DNA of 34,354 nt from Peptoniphilaceae bacterium AM52-5BH (GTDB taxonomy: Bacteria; Bacillota; Clostridia; Tissierellales; Peptoniphilaceae), in the NCBI GenBank assembly GCA_027669155.1, contig JAQEDR010000023.1:1-34354 (forward strand), written 5' to 3'. Shown piece by piece: positions 14,817 through 22,983 of the stretch (the stretch's first letter is position 1; each line of letters starts with the position of its first letter). The notes under the pieces are model-generated. The model saw only the letters and a program-made list of their open reading frames with translations, was not told the origin of the DNA and searched no databases. Both the position numbers and the translations under genes were made by a program.

Positions 14817-16190
14817 TTACCTTTCTAATTTTTCCTCTACATAGGCGATCTGCCTTAGAACTTCTTTCTCACTAGGTCCACCTAGGGAATCTCTCTTGTT
14901 TACTGATGTATATAAATCTATTGCTTGGTAGATATCTTCTTCAAATAAGTCCGATTCATTTTTATAAATTTCTAGGGGAAGTTCTTCCAAGCATAAATCT
15001 TTCTCCATGGCGTATTTTACAAGTCTAGCTGATATGTGGTGGGCGTCCCTAAAAGGAAGATTTTTCCCTACCAGATAGTCAGCTACGTCAGTAGCGTTGA
15101 GATAGCCCTCCTTCGAGGCGGCCAGCATTTTTTCCTTGTTGACCTTAAGGCTTTCAATCTGCCCTGCCATTATTTTAAGCATAACCCTTATGGTATCTAT
15201 ACTTTCAAATATCCCCTCCTTATCTTCCTGCATATCCTTGGAGTAAGCAAGAGGAAGGCCCTTCATCATAACCATTGACTGGTTTGTATTTGCAATAAGC
15301 CTTGCTGCCTTTGCCCTAATAAGCTCAGCCATATCCGGATTTTTCTTCTGGGGCATAATGGAAGAGCCTGTCGAATATTTATCGTCAATCCTTACAAATG
15401 AATAGGGTTGAGAGGAAAATATTATAAGCTCCTCTGAAAGTCTCGATAGGTGGATAGAAATAAGAGATATGATTGAAGATAATTCTATTACATAATCCCT
15501 ATCGCTTACGGCATCCATGGAGTTTTGCATAAGAGATGTAAAGCCAAGCTTTTCTTTGACAAAATCCCTATCTATATCATAGGTCGTACCCGCTAGGGCA
15601 CAAGCTCCCAGAGGAAGCTCGTTCATCCTTTCCTTGAAGGAGTTTATTCTTTCTATATCCCTTAGACCCATCATAGCGTAGGCCATGAGATGGTGGGCAA
15701 AAGTTACGGCTTGGGCTGCTTGAAGATGAGTATATCCTGGCATGATGGTCTTGGTATTTTTACGAGCAAGCTTTATAAGAGCTTTTACATAAGCTTTTGT
15801 ATCTTCTAGGATATTTTCGCATTCATTTCCTAGATAAAGCTTAAAGTCTGTAGTAACCTGATCGTTCCTTGACCTTGCTGTGTGCATTTTCTTACCGACA
15901 GGACCTATCTCTTCGATAAGTCTCGCTTCGACAAAGGTGTGGATGTCCTCATAGGATTCGTCGACTTCTTCCTTGCCTTCTTTGAGATTGTCATAGATTA
16001 AATAAAGACCTGTGATGATTTGTTCCTTTTCTTCATCAGAGATTATATTGTTTTTGCCGAGCATTTCTACATGAGCAATAGAAGCTTGAATATCACAATA
16101 TACTAGTCTCTTGTCGATTTTAATTGAATCGTTAAATTCTTCTGCAAGCTTATCCAACTCACCTGAAAGCATTCCGCTCCATAACTTCAT
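14817..16190 (-). CDS. argH: Argininosuccinate lyase
   Basis: This 457-residue member of the fumarase/aspartase superfamily is of normal length. The N-terminus is the family's KLWSGMLSGELDKLAEEFN, and the signature loop GSSIMPQKKNPD is at about 275-286 with the catalytic Ser near 277. It splits argininosuccinate into arginine and fumarate, the last step of arginine synthesis. Only 9 nt separate it from argG, and it shares the T-box leader. TAGGAG precedes the ATG. Confidence 0.95.
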   Translation of the reverse strand: MKLWSGMLSGELDKLAEEFNDSIKIDKRLVYCDIQASIAHVEMLGKNNIISDEEKEQIITGLYLIYDNLKEGKEEVDESYEDIHTFVEARLIEEIGPVGKKMHTARSRNDQVTTDFKLYLGNECENILEDTKAYVKALIKLARKNTKTIMPGYTHLQAAQAVTFAHHLMAYAMMGLRDIERINSFKERMNELPLGACALAGTTYDIDRDFVKEKLGFTSLMQNSMDAVSDRDYVIELSSIISLISIHLSRLSEELIIFSSQPYSFVRIDDKYSTGSSIMPQKKNPDMAELIRAKAARLIANTNQSMVMMKGLPLAYSKDMQEDKEGIFESIDTIRVMLKIMAGQIESLKVNKEKMLAASKEGYLNATDVADYLVGKNLPFRDAHHISARLVKYAMEKDLCLEELPLEIYKNESDLFEEDIYQAIDLYTSVNKRDSLGGPSEKEVLRQIAYVEEKLER

Positions 16191-16199
16191 TTATTTCTC

Positions 16200-17432
16200 C
16201 TAATCTTCTTTCATTACTGACGCATAGGTCTTTGTGGATAGACCAAAGAGGTTGATAAAGCCAGTTGCATCTTCTTGGCTATAAACATCATCTTCTTCGA
16301 AGGTTGCAAGTTCTTCATCAAAAAGGGCCTTATCTGCAAAAATTCCTGCAGGATACATATTTCCCTTGTATAGTTTTACCTTAACACTTCCGCTTGTATT
16401 TTCATTTACCTTTTCCATAAATAGGTCCATAGCTTCCTTAAGTGGTGTCATCCACTTTCCTTCATAGACTAGATTTGCATAATCAAGGCTCATCTTTTGT
16501 TTATAGGCTAGGGCTTCTGGATGGATTGTCACTGATTGAAGTTTCTCCAAGGCGAAGTATAGGAGGCTAGCTGCTGGGTTTTCGTATACTCCCCTGCTCT
16601 TCATTCCAACTACCCTGCTTTCTACCATATCATCGATTCCTATTCCGTGATTTCCTGCAATTTCATTTAAGTCCTTAACCATGTCGCTTCCCTTAAGTTT
16701 CTTGCCATTTAATGAAATTGGTTTTCCTTTCTCAAAGCCTATCTCTACTATTTCAACTTCGTCAGGAGCCTTTTCTGGAGGAGTGATCCAATGGAGAATT
16801 TTTTCAAGGTCTGCTTCATTTTCTGGATTTTCTAGGTCGAGTCCTTCATGGGATAGGTGCCAGATATTCTCATCCATAGAATAGTCTTCTTCCTTAGTGA
16901 AGTCTAACTTGATGCCGTGGCTTGCTGCATAGGCTTCTTCTTCACTACGACCCTTGATATCCCAGAACCTCCAAGGAGCAAGGACCTTGATCTTAGGATC
17001 TAGAGCTGCTATTGAAAGTTCAAACCTTATTTGATCATTTCCCTTACCTGTACAGCCATGCACTATTAAATCTGCCCCTTCTTTTTCGTATATATCTACC
17101 AAGACTTTTGCTATTAGTGGCCTTGCTATGGCAGTTCCAAGTAGGTACAAGTTTTCGTATTTGGCTCCAGCAAGAAGTGACTTGTAGGCGTATTCTTCTA
17201 TAAATTCATCTTCAACATTAATATTGTAAAACTTGCTAGCTCCTTGGCCTAGGGCCTTTTCTTTTAGCTTATCTGGATCTTTGACCTGACCTAAGTCGAC
17301 TGAGACACAAACTACTTCGCCTACACCCTTTTCGAGTAACCAAGTCGTAAGGACTGATGTATCAAGCCCACCTGAGTAGGCAAGTATAACTTTTTTCGCT
17401 TCTTTTAACATTTGATATTCGTTTTGTTTCAT
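16200..17432 (-). CDS. argG: Argininosuccinate synthase
   Basis: This 410-residue enzyme joins citrulline and aspartate with ATP. The ATP pyrophosphatase loop AYSGGLDTSV lies at about 18-27, followed by HGCTGKGNDQIRFEL and the conserved APWRFWDIKGR. It is the first gene of argG-argH-transporter, preceded by AAGGAG and a T-box leader. There is no argF or carbamoyl-phosphate gene in the window, so citrulline must come from elsewhere. Confidence 0.96.
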   Translation of the reverse strand: MKQNEYQMLKEAKKVILAYSGGLDTSVLTTWLLEKGVGEVVCVSVDLGQVKDPDKLKEKALGQGASKFYNINVEDEFIEEYAYKSLLAGAKYENLYLLGTAIARPLIAKVLVDIYEKEGADLIVHGCTGKGNDQIRFELSIAALDPKIKVLAPWRFWDIKGRSEEEAYAASHGIKLDFTKEEDYSMDENIWHLSHEGLDLENPENEADLEKILHWITPPEKAPDEVEIVEIGFEKGKPISLNGKKLKGSDMVKDLNEIAGNHGIGIDDMVESRVVGMKSRGVYENPAASLLYFALEKLQSVTIHPEALAYKQKMSLDYANLVYEGKWMTPLKEAMDLFMEKVNENTSGSVKVKLYKGNMYPAGIFADKALFDEELATFEEDDVYSQEDATGFINLFGLSTKTYASVMKED

Positions 17433-17495
17433 TTTTAATCTCCTTATTTTTATTAATCAATATTAGCTATACGTGCCTAAGACTCTTCTGCTAAC

Positions 17496-17531
17496 AAAAA
17501 AGAGCCTCCATCCCAAAAGGGACGAAAGCTC
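17496..17531 (-). terminator. T-box-controlled terminator before argG
   Basis: On the minus strand a 13-bp stem (17531-17519 with 17514-17502, three wobbles) with a TTTT loop is followed by TTTTTT. Its 5' arm overlaps the antiterminator sequence CGTCCC, so the two structures are mutually exclusive. Confidence 0.9.
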
Positions 17532-17761
17532 GTGATACCACCCATATTTATCTATCCTTCACAGGATAGACCTCATCAAGTACTAACATACTCTAACTCT
17601 GTAACGGGAGTTCCCGTATAGGTCTCCTTGTATCGACCTATATGCTCTGAGGTTCTTTTCATTAACCGTCTGCTTATCCCCTCACACCAATCGGGATTCG
17701 CTTGAAGCTTCAAATTAATTACTCTTCTCTTCAACACATTTTCCAACTAAATCTATTGATT
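17496..17761 (-). promoter_or_regulatory. T-box riboswitch of the argG-argH-transporter operon, probable Arg specifier
   Basis: Read on the minus strand, the leader shows stem I with the AGTA motif and the distal GGTGTGAG sequence. Stem II is TATAGGTC/GACCTATA, then an ACGGGA/TCCCGT element, stem III is TCTATCC/GGATAGA (17570-17551), and the T-box GGGTGGTATCACG spans 17543-17531. The antiterminator pairs GGG and ACG of the T-box with CGTCCC. The UGGU bulge fits a tRNA with discriminator A. In the specifier loop (GAAAAGAACC, 17660-17651), AGA (Arg) at 17656-17654 followed by A is the best reading. The alternative AAG (Lys) one base earlier cannot be excluded by eye. Uncharged tRNA-Arg would allow read-through. 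Confidence 0.88.
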
Positions 17762-17767
17762 GATTAC

Positions 17768-17796
17768 ATTTTACAAGGCCATGGATGATTTGTCAA
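17768..17796 (-). promoter_or_regulatory. Promoter of the argG leader
   Basis: TTGACA (17796-17791), a 17-nt spacer and TAAAAT (17773-17768). Transcription would start close to 17761, giving a T-box leader of about 330 nt. The -35 box is only 10 nt after the hppA stop codon, and I see no hppA terminator. Confidence 0.8.
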
Positions 17797-17805
17797 ATAT
17801 TTTTA

Positions 17806-19770
17806 TTACATAAATAAGTTTGCACATACAACTGATACTACAGTCATAAGTTTGATAAGGATGTTTAGAGATGGACCTGAAGTATCCTTGAATGGGTCAC
17901 CTACAGTATCTCCAACAACTGATGCCTTGTGAGCATCTGATCCTTTTCCTTCTTCTCCTGGAAGAGTTTCGATGTATTTTTTAGCATTATCCCAAGCTCC
18001 ACCAGAGTTTGACATAAAGATTGCCATTAGTACTCCTGTAACTAGGGCTCCTGCTAATAGTCCTCCTAGGGCATATGGTCCTAATACTTTTCCTACAAAG
18101 ATTGGAACGATTATTGCAAGAACTCCTGGAAGGATCATCTCCTTAAGAGAAGCTGTAGTTGAAATATCAATACATTTTGCATAGTTTGGTTCAACTTCAC
18201 CTTTTAGGATTCTATCATCTGATCTAAATTGGTTTCTTACTTCTTCGATCATTTCTGTAGCAGCCTTACCAACTGAGTTCATTGTAAGAGCTGTAAATAA
18301 GAATGGAAGCATAGCACCAATAAACATTCCAGCTACAACCTTGGCATCAAGAATTGATATTGCACCAAGATTTAGGGTTTCTGAATAAGTTACAAATAGT
18401 GATAGTGCTGTTAGGGCAGCTGATCCAATTGCAAATCCCTTACCGATTGCAGCAGTAGTATTTCCGATTGAGTCTAGCTCATCTGTTATATCTCTTACTC
18501 CTTCTGGAAGGTAGCTCATCTCAGCGATTCCACCAGCGTTATCTGTGATTGGTCCATAAGCGTCAACTGTTACAGTTGTTGCTGTTGTTGAAAGCATACC
18601 TACAGCGGAAAGTGCTATACCAAATACCCCATTAGCCCAATAAGCTACAAGAATTCCTAGAGCAATTAGGATAATTGGGAATACTGTTGATAGCATACCT
18701 GCTGAAAGTCCTGCGATAATGTTTGTAGCAACACCAGTTTTAGATTCTGCTGCTATGTTTTTAACATATTTATATTTATCAGATGTGTAGTATTCTGTAA
18801 GAAGCCCGATGAGTATTCCTACCACAATACCTACTATGATTGCCAAAGCTGCATTTAGACTTTGGAAATAAACGAATGAAAGAATCAAGCTTGCAACAAG
18901 AACAATTGCTCCTGAAACATAGATTGTATTCATAAGGGATTTTTGTGGATTGCTGTGTTTTGCTGTCATAAACATAACACTTGAGAAGATACTAGCTAAA
19001 ATTCCTATAGCAACTAGGAAGAAGGTAAACTTCATTCCGGCATCACCACTTGCGATAATACCTAGGGTTACTGCAGAGATGATTGCTCCTGAGTAAGACT
19101 CGAAAAGGTCAGCACCCATACCAGCAACATCTCCTACGTTATCTCCTACGTTATCTGCGATAACTGCTGGGTTTCTTGGGTCATCTTCTGGAATTCCTGC
19201 TTCTACCTTACCTACAAGGTCAGCTCCAAGGTCGGCTGCCTTAGTATAGATACCACCACCAACTCTTGCAAAAAGAGCAACAGATGAAGCACCTAGGGAA
19301 TAGCCCATTAGGATAGCTGGGTCTCTATACACAAGGTAAGTTATCATAATACCTAAAAATCCAAGACCTGTAACAGCAAAGCCCATTACTGATCCACCAG
19401 AAAATGCTACCTTTAAAGCACCGTTTGTTCCATCTTCAAGAGCCATATTAGCACATCTAGCATTGGCTTCTGTTGAAACCCTCATACCGATGTAGCCTGC
19501 TAGCATTGAAAATACTGATCCTAAAATATAGCAAATCATAATCTTAATATTTAAGAAGATTGCTATTAGTACTGATACGACTACGACAAATATTGCTATA
19601 TATTTATACTCACGGCTTATGAAAGTCATAGCGCCGTCTTTGATATGTCCAGCAATTTCTGTCATTCTCTTATTACCTGCAGATACAGGCATAATTTTTG
19701 ATTTGATTGTAAATCCCATAAATAATACTGCTAGGATTGCCACAATCAAGGCCAAAATTTCTACGAACAT
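17806..19770 (-). CDS. hppA: Membrane-bound ion-pumping pyrophosphatase, K+-dependent, probably Na+-translocating
   Basis: This 654-residue polytopic protein (about 15-16 helices) hydrolyses pyrophosphate to pump cations across the membrane. The active-site block is [14 protein letters not shown], then [20 protein letters not shown] (about 177-214). [10 protein letters not shown] near 436-445 has Ala at the position (440) that is Lys in K+-independent enzymes, indicating K+ dependence. The gate motif reads ADLFESY with Glu at 224, the position typical of Na+-pumping members; H+ pumps usually read DLFGSYAE. Na+ pumping is therefore inferred. AGGAGG precedes the ATG. It lies downstream of a structured RNA that could be its leader. 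Confidence 0.93.
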   Translation of the reverse strand: MFVEILALIVAILAVLFMGFTIKSKIMPVSAGNKRMTEIAGHIKDGAMTFISREYKYIAIFVVVVSVLIAIFLNIKIMICYILGSVFSMLAGYIGMRVSTEANARCANMALEDGTNGALKVAFSGGSVMGFAVTGLGFLGIMITYLVYRDPAILMGYSLGASSVALFARVGGGIYTKAADLGADLVGKVEAGIPEDDPRNPAVIADNVGDNVGDVAGMGADLFESYSGAIISAVTLGIIASGDAGMKFTFFLVAIGILASIFSSVMFMTAKHSNPQKSLMNTIYVSGAIVLVASLILSFVYFQSLNAALAIIVGIVVGILIGLLTEYYTSDKYKYVKNIAAESKTGVATNIIAGLSAGMLSTVFPIILIALGILVAYWANGVFGIALSAVGMLSTTATTVTVDAYGPITDNAGGIAEMSYLPEGVRDITDELDSIGNTTAAIGKGFAIGSAALTALSLFVTYSETLNLGAISILDAKVVAGMFIGAMLPFLFTALTMNSVGKAATEMIEEVRNQFRSDDRILKGEVEPNYAKCIDISTTASLKEMILPGVLAIIVPIFVGKVLGPYALGGLLAGALVTGVLMAIFMSNSGGAWDNAKKYIETLPGEEGKGSDAHKASVVGDTVGDPFKDTSGPSLNILIKLMTVVSVVCANLFM

Positions 19771-19824
19771 AATTTCCTCCTATTCATAATAATTTTAATA
19801 TATATTGGTAAATTTTCAAGTTTT

Positions 19825-19830
19825 ATTATA
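19825..19830 (-). promoter_or_regulatory. Possible -10 element for hppA
   Basis: A consensus TATAAT lies 55 nt upstream of the hppA ATG, but no acceptable -35 is visible. A 7-bp inverted repeat TATTGGT/ACCAATA flanks it. hppA may instead be transcribed from further upstream through the structured RNA. Confidence 0.35.
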
Positions 19831-19842
19831 AAAATCACCAAT

Positions 19843-20003
19843 AAAATAAAAAGAGGACAGAGCGAAGAAAGAAGATATAGCCTTCGCTAACTCCATCCCT
19901 GACAAACCATCAAGTTAGTTGAGCGAGGCTGCCCCGCTTGGTCGATTTTCTCATGGATGGGGCTAACAGTGAAACTATAAATTCACTCCGCAACAGTCCC
20001 CTT
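19843..20003 (-). ncRNA. Structured RNA of about 160 nt between rpsR and hppA, family not identified
   Basis: On the minus strand the ends pair (GGGGAC with GTCCTC, then GCGGAG with CTTCGC). The RNA continues through a large asymmetric bubble to a 7-8 bp helix (CCCCATCC with GGATGGAG). It ends in a three-way junction closed by ACCA/TGGT, carrying hairpins GCGGGG-CAG-CCTCGC and TCAA-CTAAC-TTGA. The closing stem runs into TTTTTATTTT. Three G-U pairs make these helices possible on the minus but not the plus strand (one mismatch favours plus). Alternative hairpins AGCGAAG/CTTCGCT and GGGG/CCCC compete with the closing stem. The closing stem, central bubble and terminal stem resemble 6S RNA, but a leader of hppA or an rpsR-operon 3' RNA is also possible. 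No open reading frame fits. Confidence 0.6.
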
Positions 20004-20044
20004 AATATTGCTTATTGAAATTTATCTATATATTATCTATTTAC

Positions 20045-20272
20045 TTAGTTTTCTTCGTATGGTAATAATGCAACTTGACGAGCTCTTTTAATAGCACGTG
20101 TTATTTCTCTTTGATGTTTTGCATTAAGACCTGTTACTCTTCTAGGTAGAATCTTACCTCTATCTGTAATGAATCTTTTTAAAGTTTCAATATCTTTATA
20201 ATCGATAACTTTTGATGGATCTTTTACAAATGGATCTACCTTTTTTCTTGGTCTGAATCTTCTTCCTGCCAT
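20045..20272 (-). CDS. rpsR: 30S ribosomal protein S18
   Basis: The 75-residue S18 is basic and carries the family core [21 protein letters not shown] and the C-terminal [18 protein letters not shown]. Two adjacent ATGs exist. The second (20272) is chosen because AAAGGA then lies 6 nt upstream instead of 3. S18 binds the 30S platform next to S6, whose gene is first in this operon. It is the last gene of rpsF-ssb-rpsR, and the structured RNA at 19843-20003 follows. Confidence 0.95.
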   Translation of the reverse strand: MAGRRFRPRKKVDPFVKDPSKVIDYKDIETLKRFITDRGKILPRRVTGLNAKHQREITRAIKRARQVALLPYEEN

Positions 20273-20290
20273 CATAAATCCTTTCTTATA

Positions 20291-20821
20291 TTAGAATGGA
20301 ATCCTTCCATCATCCTCAATCTCAGTAAAGTCATCATCAAAGAAATCATCTCCACCATCAAAAGCTTGGCTATTGTTATTATTTCCTCTGTTTTGTTGGT
20401 AGTTGTTTGTTTGTGAATAGTCATTTCTATAGGTATCTTGATTGTCGTAGCTGTTGTTAAAGCTATTAGATTGATTATCAGATCTTGATCCAATAAATTC
20501 AACATTATCCGCTACAACATCAGTTGTATAAACAGTTTTACCTGTTTCTCTATCCTGGTAGGAACCTGTTTCGATTCTACCATCTACTGCGCATTGACTT
20601 CCTTTTCTGAGGTATTTGCTGGCGTTTTCTCCTTGAACTCCCCAAACGGTGATTCTTAGAAAATCTGCTGTCGGACGATTTTGAGCTTCCAGTTCGTTCT
20701 TTCTCTCTCTGCTAAGTCTCTTATCTACTGCCAATGTAAATGTACATACGGCTCTTTGAGATTGAGTATATCTCAATTCAGGATCTCTTACGAGTCTTCC
20801 GATAAGGATAACTTTATTCAT
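20291..20821 (-). CDS. ssb: Single-stranded DNA-binding protein
   Basis: This 176-residue SSB has an OB-fold (about 1-110, MNKVILIGRLVRDPELRYT through the DVVADNVEFIGS end). A Gln/Asn-rich disordered linker (about 112-155) leads to the acidic tail ending EIEDDGRIPF, the partner-binding tip. It coats single-stranded DNA in replication and repair. It lies 3 nt after rpsF and is followed by rpsR, the widespread Firmicute arrangement. Confidence 0.96.
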   Translation of the reverse strand: MNKVILIGRLVRDPELRYTQSQRAVCTFTLAVDKRLSRERKNELEAQNRPTADFLRITVWGVQGENASKYLRKGSQCAVDGRIETGSYQDRETGKTVYTTDVVADNVEFIGSRSDNQSNSFNNSYDNQDTYRNDYSQTNNYQQNRGNNNNSQAFDGGDDFFDDDFTEIEDDGRIPF

Positions 20822-20824
20822 TTA

Positions 20825-21109
20825 TTAGTCCTCTTTTCTGATAACCATGTATCTGATTACAAAGTCTGAAAGTCTTAGTCTTCTTTCAAATTCTTTGATA
20901 TGGTCTGGGTTAGAATCGAAGTCTACGATATAGTAATAACCTTCTTTTAGGTCGTTAATTTCGTAAGCTAGTTTTCTTTTTCCCCAATCATCAACGTTAG
21001 TTACTTCACCATCTTGAGCTATGATATCTTTAAATCTGTCAAGTAGGCTTACTCTTTCACTATCCGCCATATCAGCTTTGAAAATCAATACTGCTTCGTA
21101 TTTATTCAT
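20825..21109 (-). CDS. rpsF: 30S ribosomal protein S6
   Basis: The 94-residue S6 begins MNKYEAVLIFKADM and contains DDWGKRKLAYEINDLKEGYYY and RLSDFVIRYMVIR, all typical. It pairs with S18 on the 30S platform. It is the first gene of the operon, with AGGGAGG upstream of the ATG and a consensus promoter about 70 nt upstream. Confidence 0.96.
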   Translation of the reverse strand: MNKYEAVLIFKADMADSERVSLLDRFKDIIAQDGEVTNVDDWGKRKLAYEINDLKEGYYYIVDFDSNPDHIKEFERRLRLSDFVIRYMVIRKED

Positions 21110-21135
21110 GTATTTTCACCTCCCTGTGGTCTTGA

Positions 21136-21156
21136 CCCCGTTAATTCCTTACGGAG
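21136..21156 (-). promoter_or_regulatory. Hairpin in the rpsF leader, possible S6:S18 autoregulatory site
   Basis: CTCCGT (21156-21151) pairs with ACGGGG (21141-21136) around a 9-nt loop in the short rpsF leader. Many bacteria autoregulate this operon by S6:S18 binding to a leader hairpin with exposed CCG. The conserved motif is not clear enough here for a firm call. Confidence 0.3.
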
Positions 21157-21176
21157 TAGAGAATTATTACCTATGT

Positions 21177-21205
21177 ATAATACTACAGAGAATCTTTATT
21201 GTCAA
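21177..21205 (-). promoter_or_regulatory. Promoter of rpsF-ssb-rpsR
   Basis: TTGACA (21205-21200), a 17-nt spacer and TATTAT (21182-21177), a near-consensus strong promoter. Its -35 begins within 10 nt of the stop codon of the upstream P1-peptidase gene. Confidence 0.8.
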
Positions 21206-21213
21206 GAATTTTC

Positions 21214-22164
21214 TTATAAAATATAGCTATTAGATCTTTTATCATTTGACCTGTAAATCGCATTGGCTATAGCTCTTGACATTACCTTGGCCGCCAATGC
21301 TCCGACTATATTTACATCAGCCTCTATTTTGTTGGTAGCTAGGGCAAATATAGTATCACCATCAAACATGGTATGGACTGGGTTAATTGATCTAGCATAA
21401 GCGTCGTGGCTCATTTGACAAATTTTAGTAAGCTTTGTCTTATCAAAAGTAGCATTTGTTGCAACAAGACCTATTGTAGTATTTTTTCCTTCGACTTCAG
21501 AGAAGCTTTGGGCAATTTTTCCTATATTATCCATGGTGTTTATAGTTTTGCCATCTATTTTTGGGCCTGCAATTTGGATTCCTTTTTCATAATCGAATAT
21601 ATCGCCAAAGGCATTTACACAAACTATAGCAGAAACCACGAGATCTCCCAGTCTAAGAGAAGCTTGACCAAGTCCTGACTTCATGGCCTTATCCATTCCA
21701 AGACCCTTTCCTACAGTAGCTCCTGTTCCTGCTCCTATTATTCCTTCTTCCCTATTATCGTAAGTGGCATTCTTGTAGGCAAGCTTTGCCATCTGTGCGT
21801 TTGGCCTTGCCTTAGGGTCTTTGTAGGCCATGTCGAATAAGACCGCTTGGCTTACAATAGGCACAATACCACATCCTACATCAAAGCCCCTTCCGTCTTC
21901 TTCCAGAACCTCCATTAATCCACTTGCCGCATCGAGCCCGTAGGCAGAGCCACCGGAAAGAATTATTCCATTTACTTCGCTTACTTGATTGATTGGATTA
22001 AGTAGGTCTGTTTCTCTAGTTCCAGGAGCAGATCCTCTAACTTCAACAGCTGCTGTGTTTCCAGGATCTGGAATTATAACACTAAGGCCTGTTCCTCCAT
22101 GTAAGTCACTGGCATGACCTAGCTTAATCCCACCGACATCTGTAAGAAATCCTTCATAAATCAA
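21214..22164 (-). CDS. P1 family peptidase (DmpA-type aminopeptidase/esterase, S58)
   Basis: This 316-residue Ntn-fold protein belongs to the L-aminopeptidase/D-esterase (DmpA) family. It contains ITDVG-type start FLTDVGGIKLGHASD, the RGSAPGTRETDLL and SGGSAYGLDAASG loops, and GIIGAGTGATVGKG. Members self-cleave to expose an N-terminal nucleophile; the exact residue here is not assigned. The start is a TTG (22164) overlapping the upstream stop as TTGA, with GAGG 7 nt before it; no in-frame ATG lies nearby. It is coupled to the TIM-barrel gene upstream. The substrate is unknown. Confidence 0.85.
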   Translation of the reverse strand: MIYEGFLTDVGGIKLGHASDLHGGTGLSVIIPDPGNTAAVEVRGSAPGTRETDLLNPINQVSEVNGIILSGGSAYGLDAASGLMEVLEEDGRGFDVGCGIVPIVSQAVLFDMAYKDPKARPNAQMAKLAYKNATYDNREEGIIGAGTGATVGKGLGMDKAMKSGLGQASLRLGDLVVSAIVCVNAFGDIFDYEKGIQIAGPKIDGKTINTMDNIGKIAQSFSEVEGKNTTIGLVATNATFDKTKLTKICQMSHDAYARSINPVHTMFDGDTIFALATNKIEADVNIVGALAAKVMSRAIANAIYRSNDKRSNSYIL

Positions 22165-22847
22165 TGTAGGTCCTCATTTCTATAAGTATCCATCATAGAT
22201 CCAAAAACTTCAGAGCTTGAAGGTGGTGTGTAGGATATTGCATTGGCTCCTGCTTCTATTGTCTCTAGGATTTGCTCGCTGGTTTTTCCTCCAGTGGCAA
22301 TTATTGGAAACTTATCTCCAATATTTTTTCTAATCTCACGAACTAGGGCTGCTGTGTATTTGCCTCCTGATACATTTAGGATTTCCGCACCTGCTGCAAT
22401 TTTTCCCATATAGTCATTTTCAAAGCTTACAACTGAGGCAATTACAGGTATATCTACAAAATCAGATATAGCTTTGATATCCTCGTTTGGTATGGGTGAG
22501 TTTACTACAACACCGTAAGCTCCAGCAAGTTCTGCCTCAATGGCTATGTATTTAGATCTTAGTCCTTGAGTAGTTCCTCCTCCAACTCCGATAAAGCAAG
22601 GGACGTTTGATACGTCAAGGATTGCCTGGGAGATGGAGTTTTGTGGAGTGTAAGGGTAGACTGCCATTATAGAGTCCGCATTTGAATTTCTAATTATGGC
22701 AAGGTCTGTCGTAAACAAGAGTGACTTAATTCTTTTTTCAAAAATCATAATACCACTAGCCCTATAGATTTCCTTTGGGACAGTGATAAATGATTTTCTT
22801 AGTTTCGAATGTACTTGGGGTATGTATTTTTCCTTTTTTTCTGTCAT
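22161..22847 (-). CDS. TIM-barrel protein of unknown function (often annotated 'hydrolase')
   Basis: The 228-residue sequence is beta/alpha-barrel-like. Glycine-rich loops GVGGGTTQG, LNVSGGKYTA and IATGGKTSEQ near the ends of strands look like phosphate-binding loops of FMN- or phosphosugar-binding barrels such as ThiE and NanE. I recognise close relatives in Clostridia but know no established function. It overlaps the P1 peptidase gene by 4 nt, so the two probably act together. AGAGG precedes the ATG, and a promoter and the previous gene's terminator lie upstream. Confidence 0.7.
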   Translation of the reverse strand: MTEKKEKYIPQVHSKLRKSFITVPKEIYRASGIMIFEKRIKSLLFTTDLAIIRNSNADSIMAVYPYTPQNSISQAILDVSNVPCFIGVGGGTTQGLRSKYIAIEAELAGAYGVVVNSPIPNEDIKAISDFVDIPVIASVVSFENDYMGKIAAGAEILNVSGGKYTAALVREIRKNIGDKFPIIATGGKTSEQILETIEAGANAISYTPPSSSEVFGSMMDTYRNEDLH

Positions 22848-22886
22848 TATTTCCTCTATTTCTATTTTTCTTTGTCTTTCAAATAT

Positions 22887-22914
22887 ATTCTACAAGCATT
22901 ATATTTTTTTACAA
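22887..22914 (-). promoter_or_regulatory. Promoter of the TIM-barrel/P1-peptidase operon
   Basis: TTGTAA (22914-22909), a 16-nt spacer and TAGAAT (22892-22887) lie 40 nt upstream of the start codon. They come directly after the terminator of the symporter gene. Confidence 0.45.
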
Positions 22915-22942
22915 TAAAAGACCCAGCAGAAGCCGAGCCTTA
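22912..22942 (-). terminator. Terminator of the TcyP-like symporter gene
   Basis: On the minus strand AGGCTCGGC pairs with GCTGGGTCT (9 bp, three wobbles) around a TTCT loop, followed by TTTATT. It lies 42 nt after the symporter stop codon. Confidence 0.7.
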
Positions 22943-22983
22943 AGAAAATGAGCTTATTAGCTAAATAAATCTAGTAAATCTCT

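Noticed and set aside
20272..20505. A 77-codon frame inside ssb on the same strand.
   Set aside because: It is an out-of-frame shadow of the repetitive Gln/Asn-rich linker of ssb, with low-complexity Thr/Ile-rich content.
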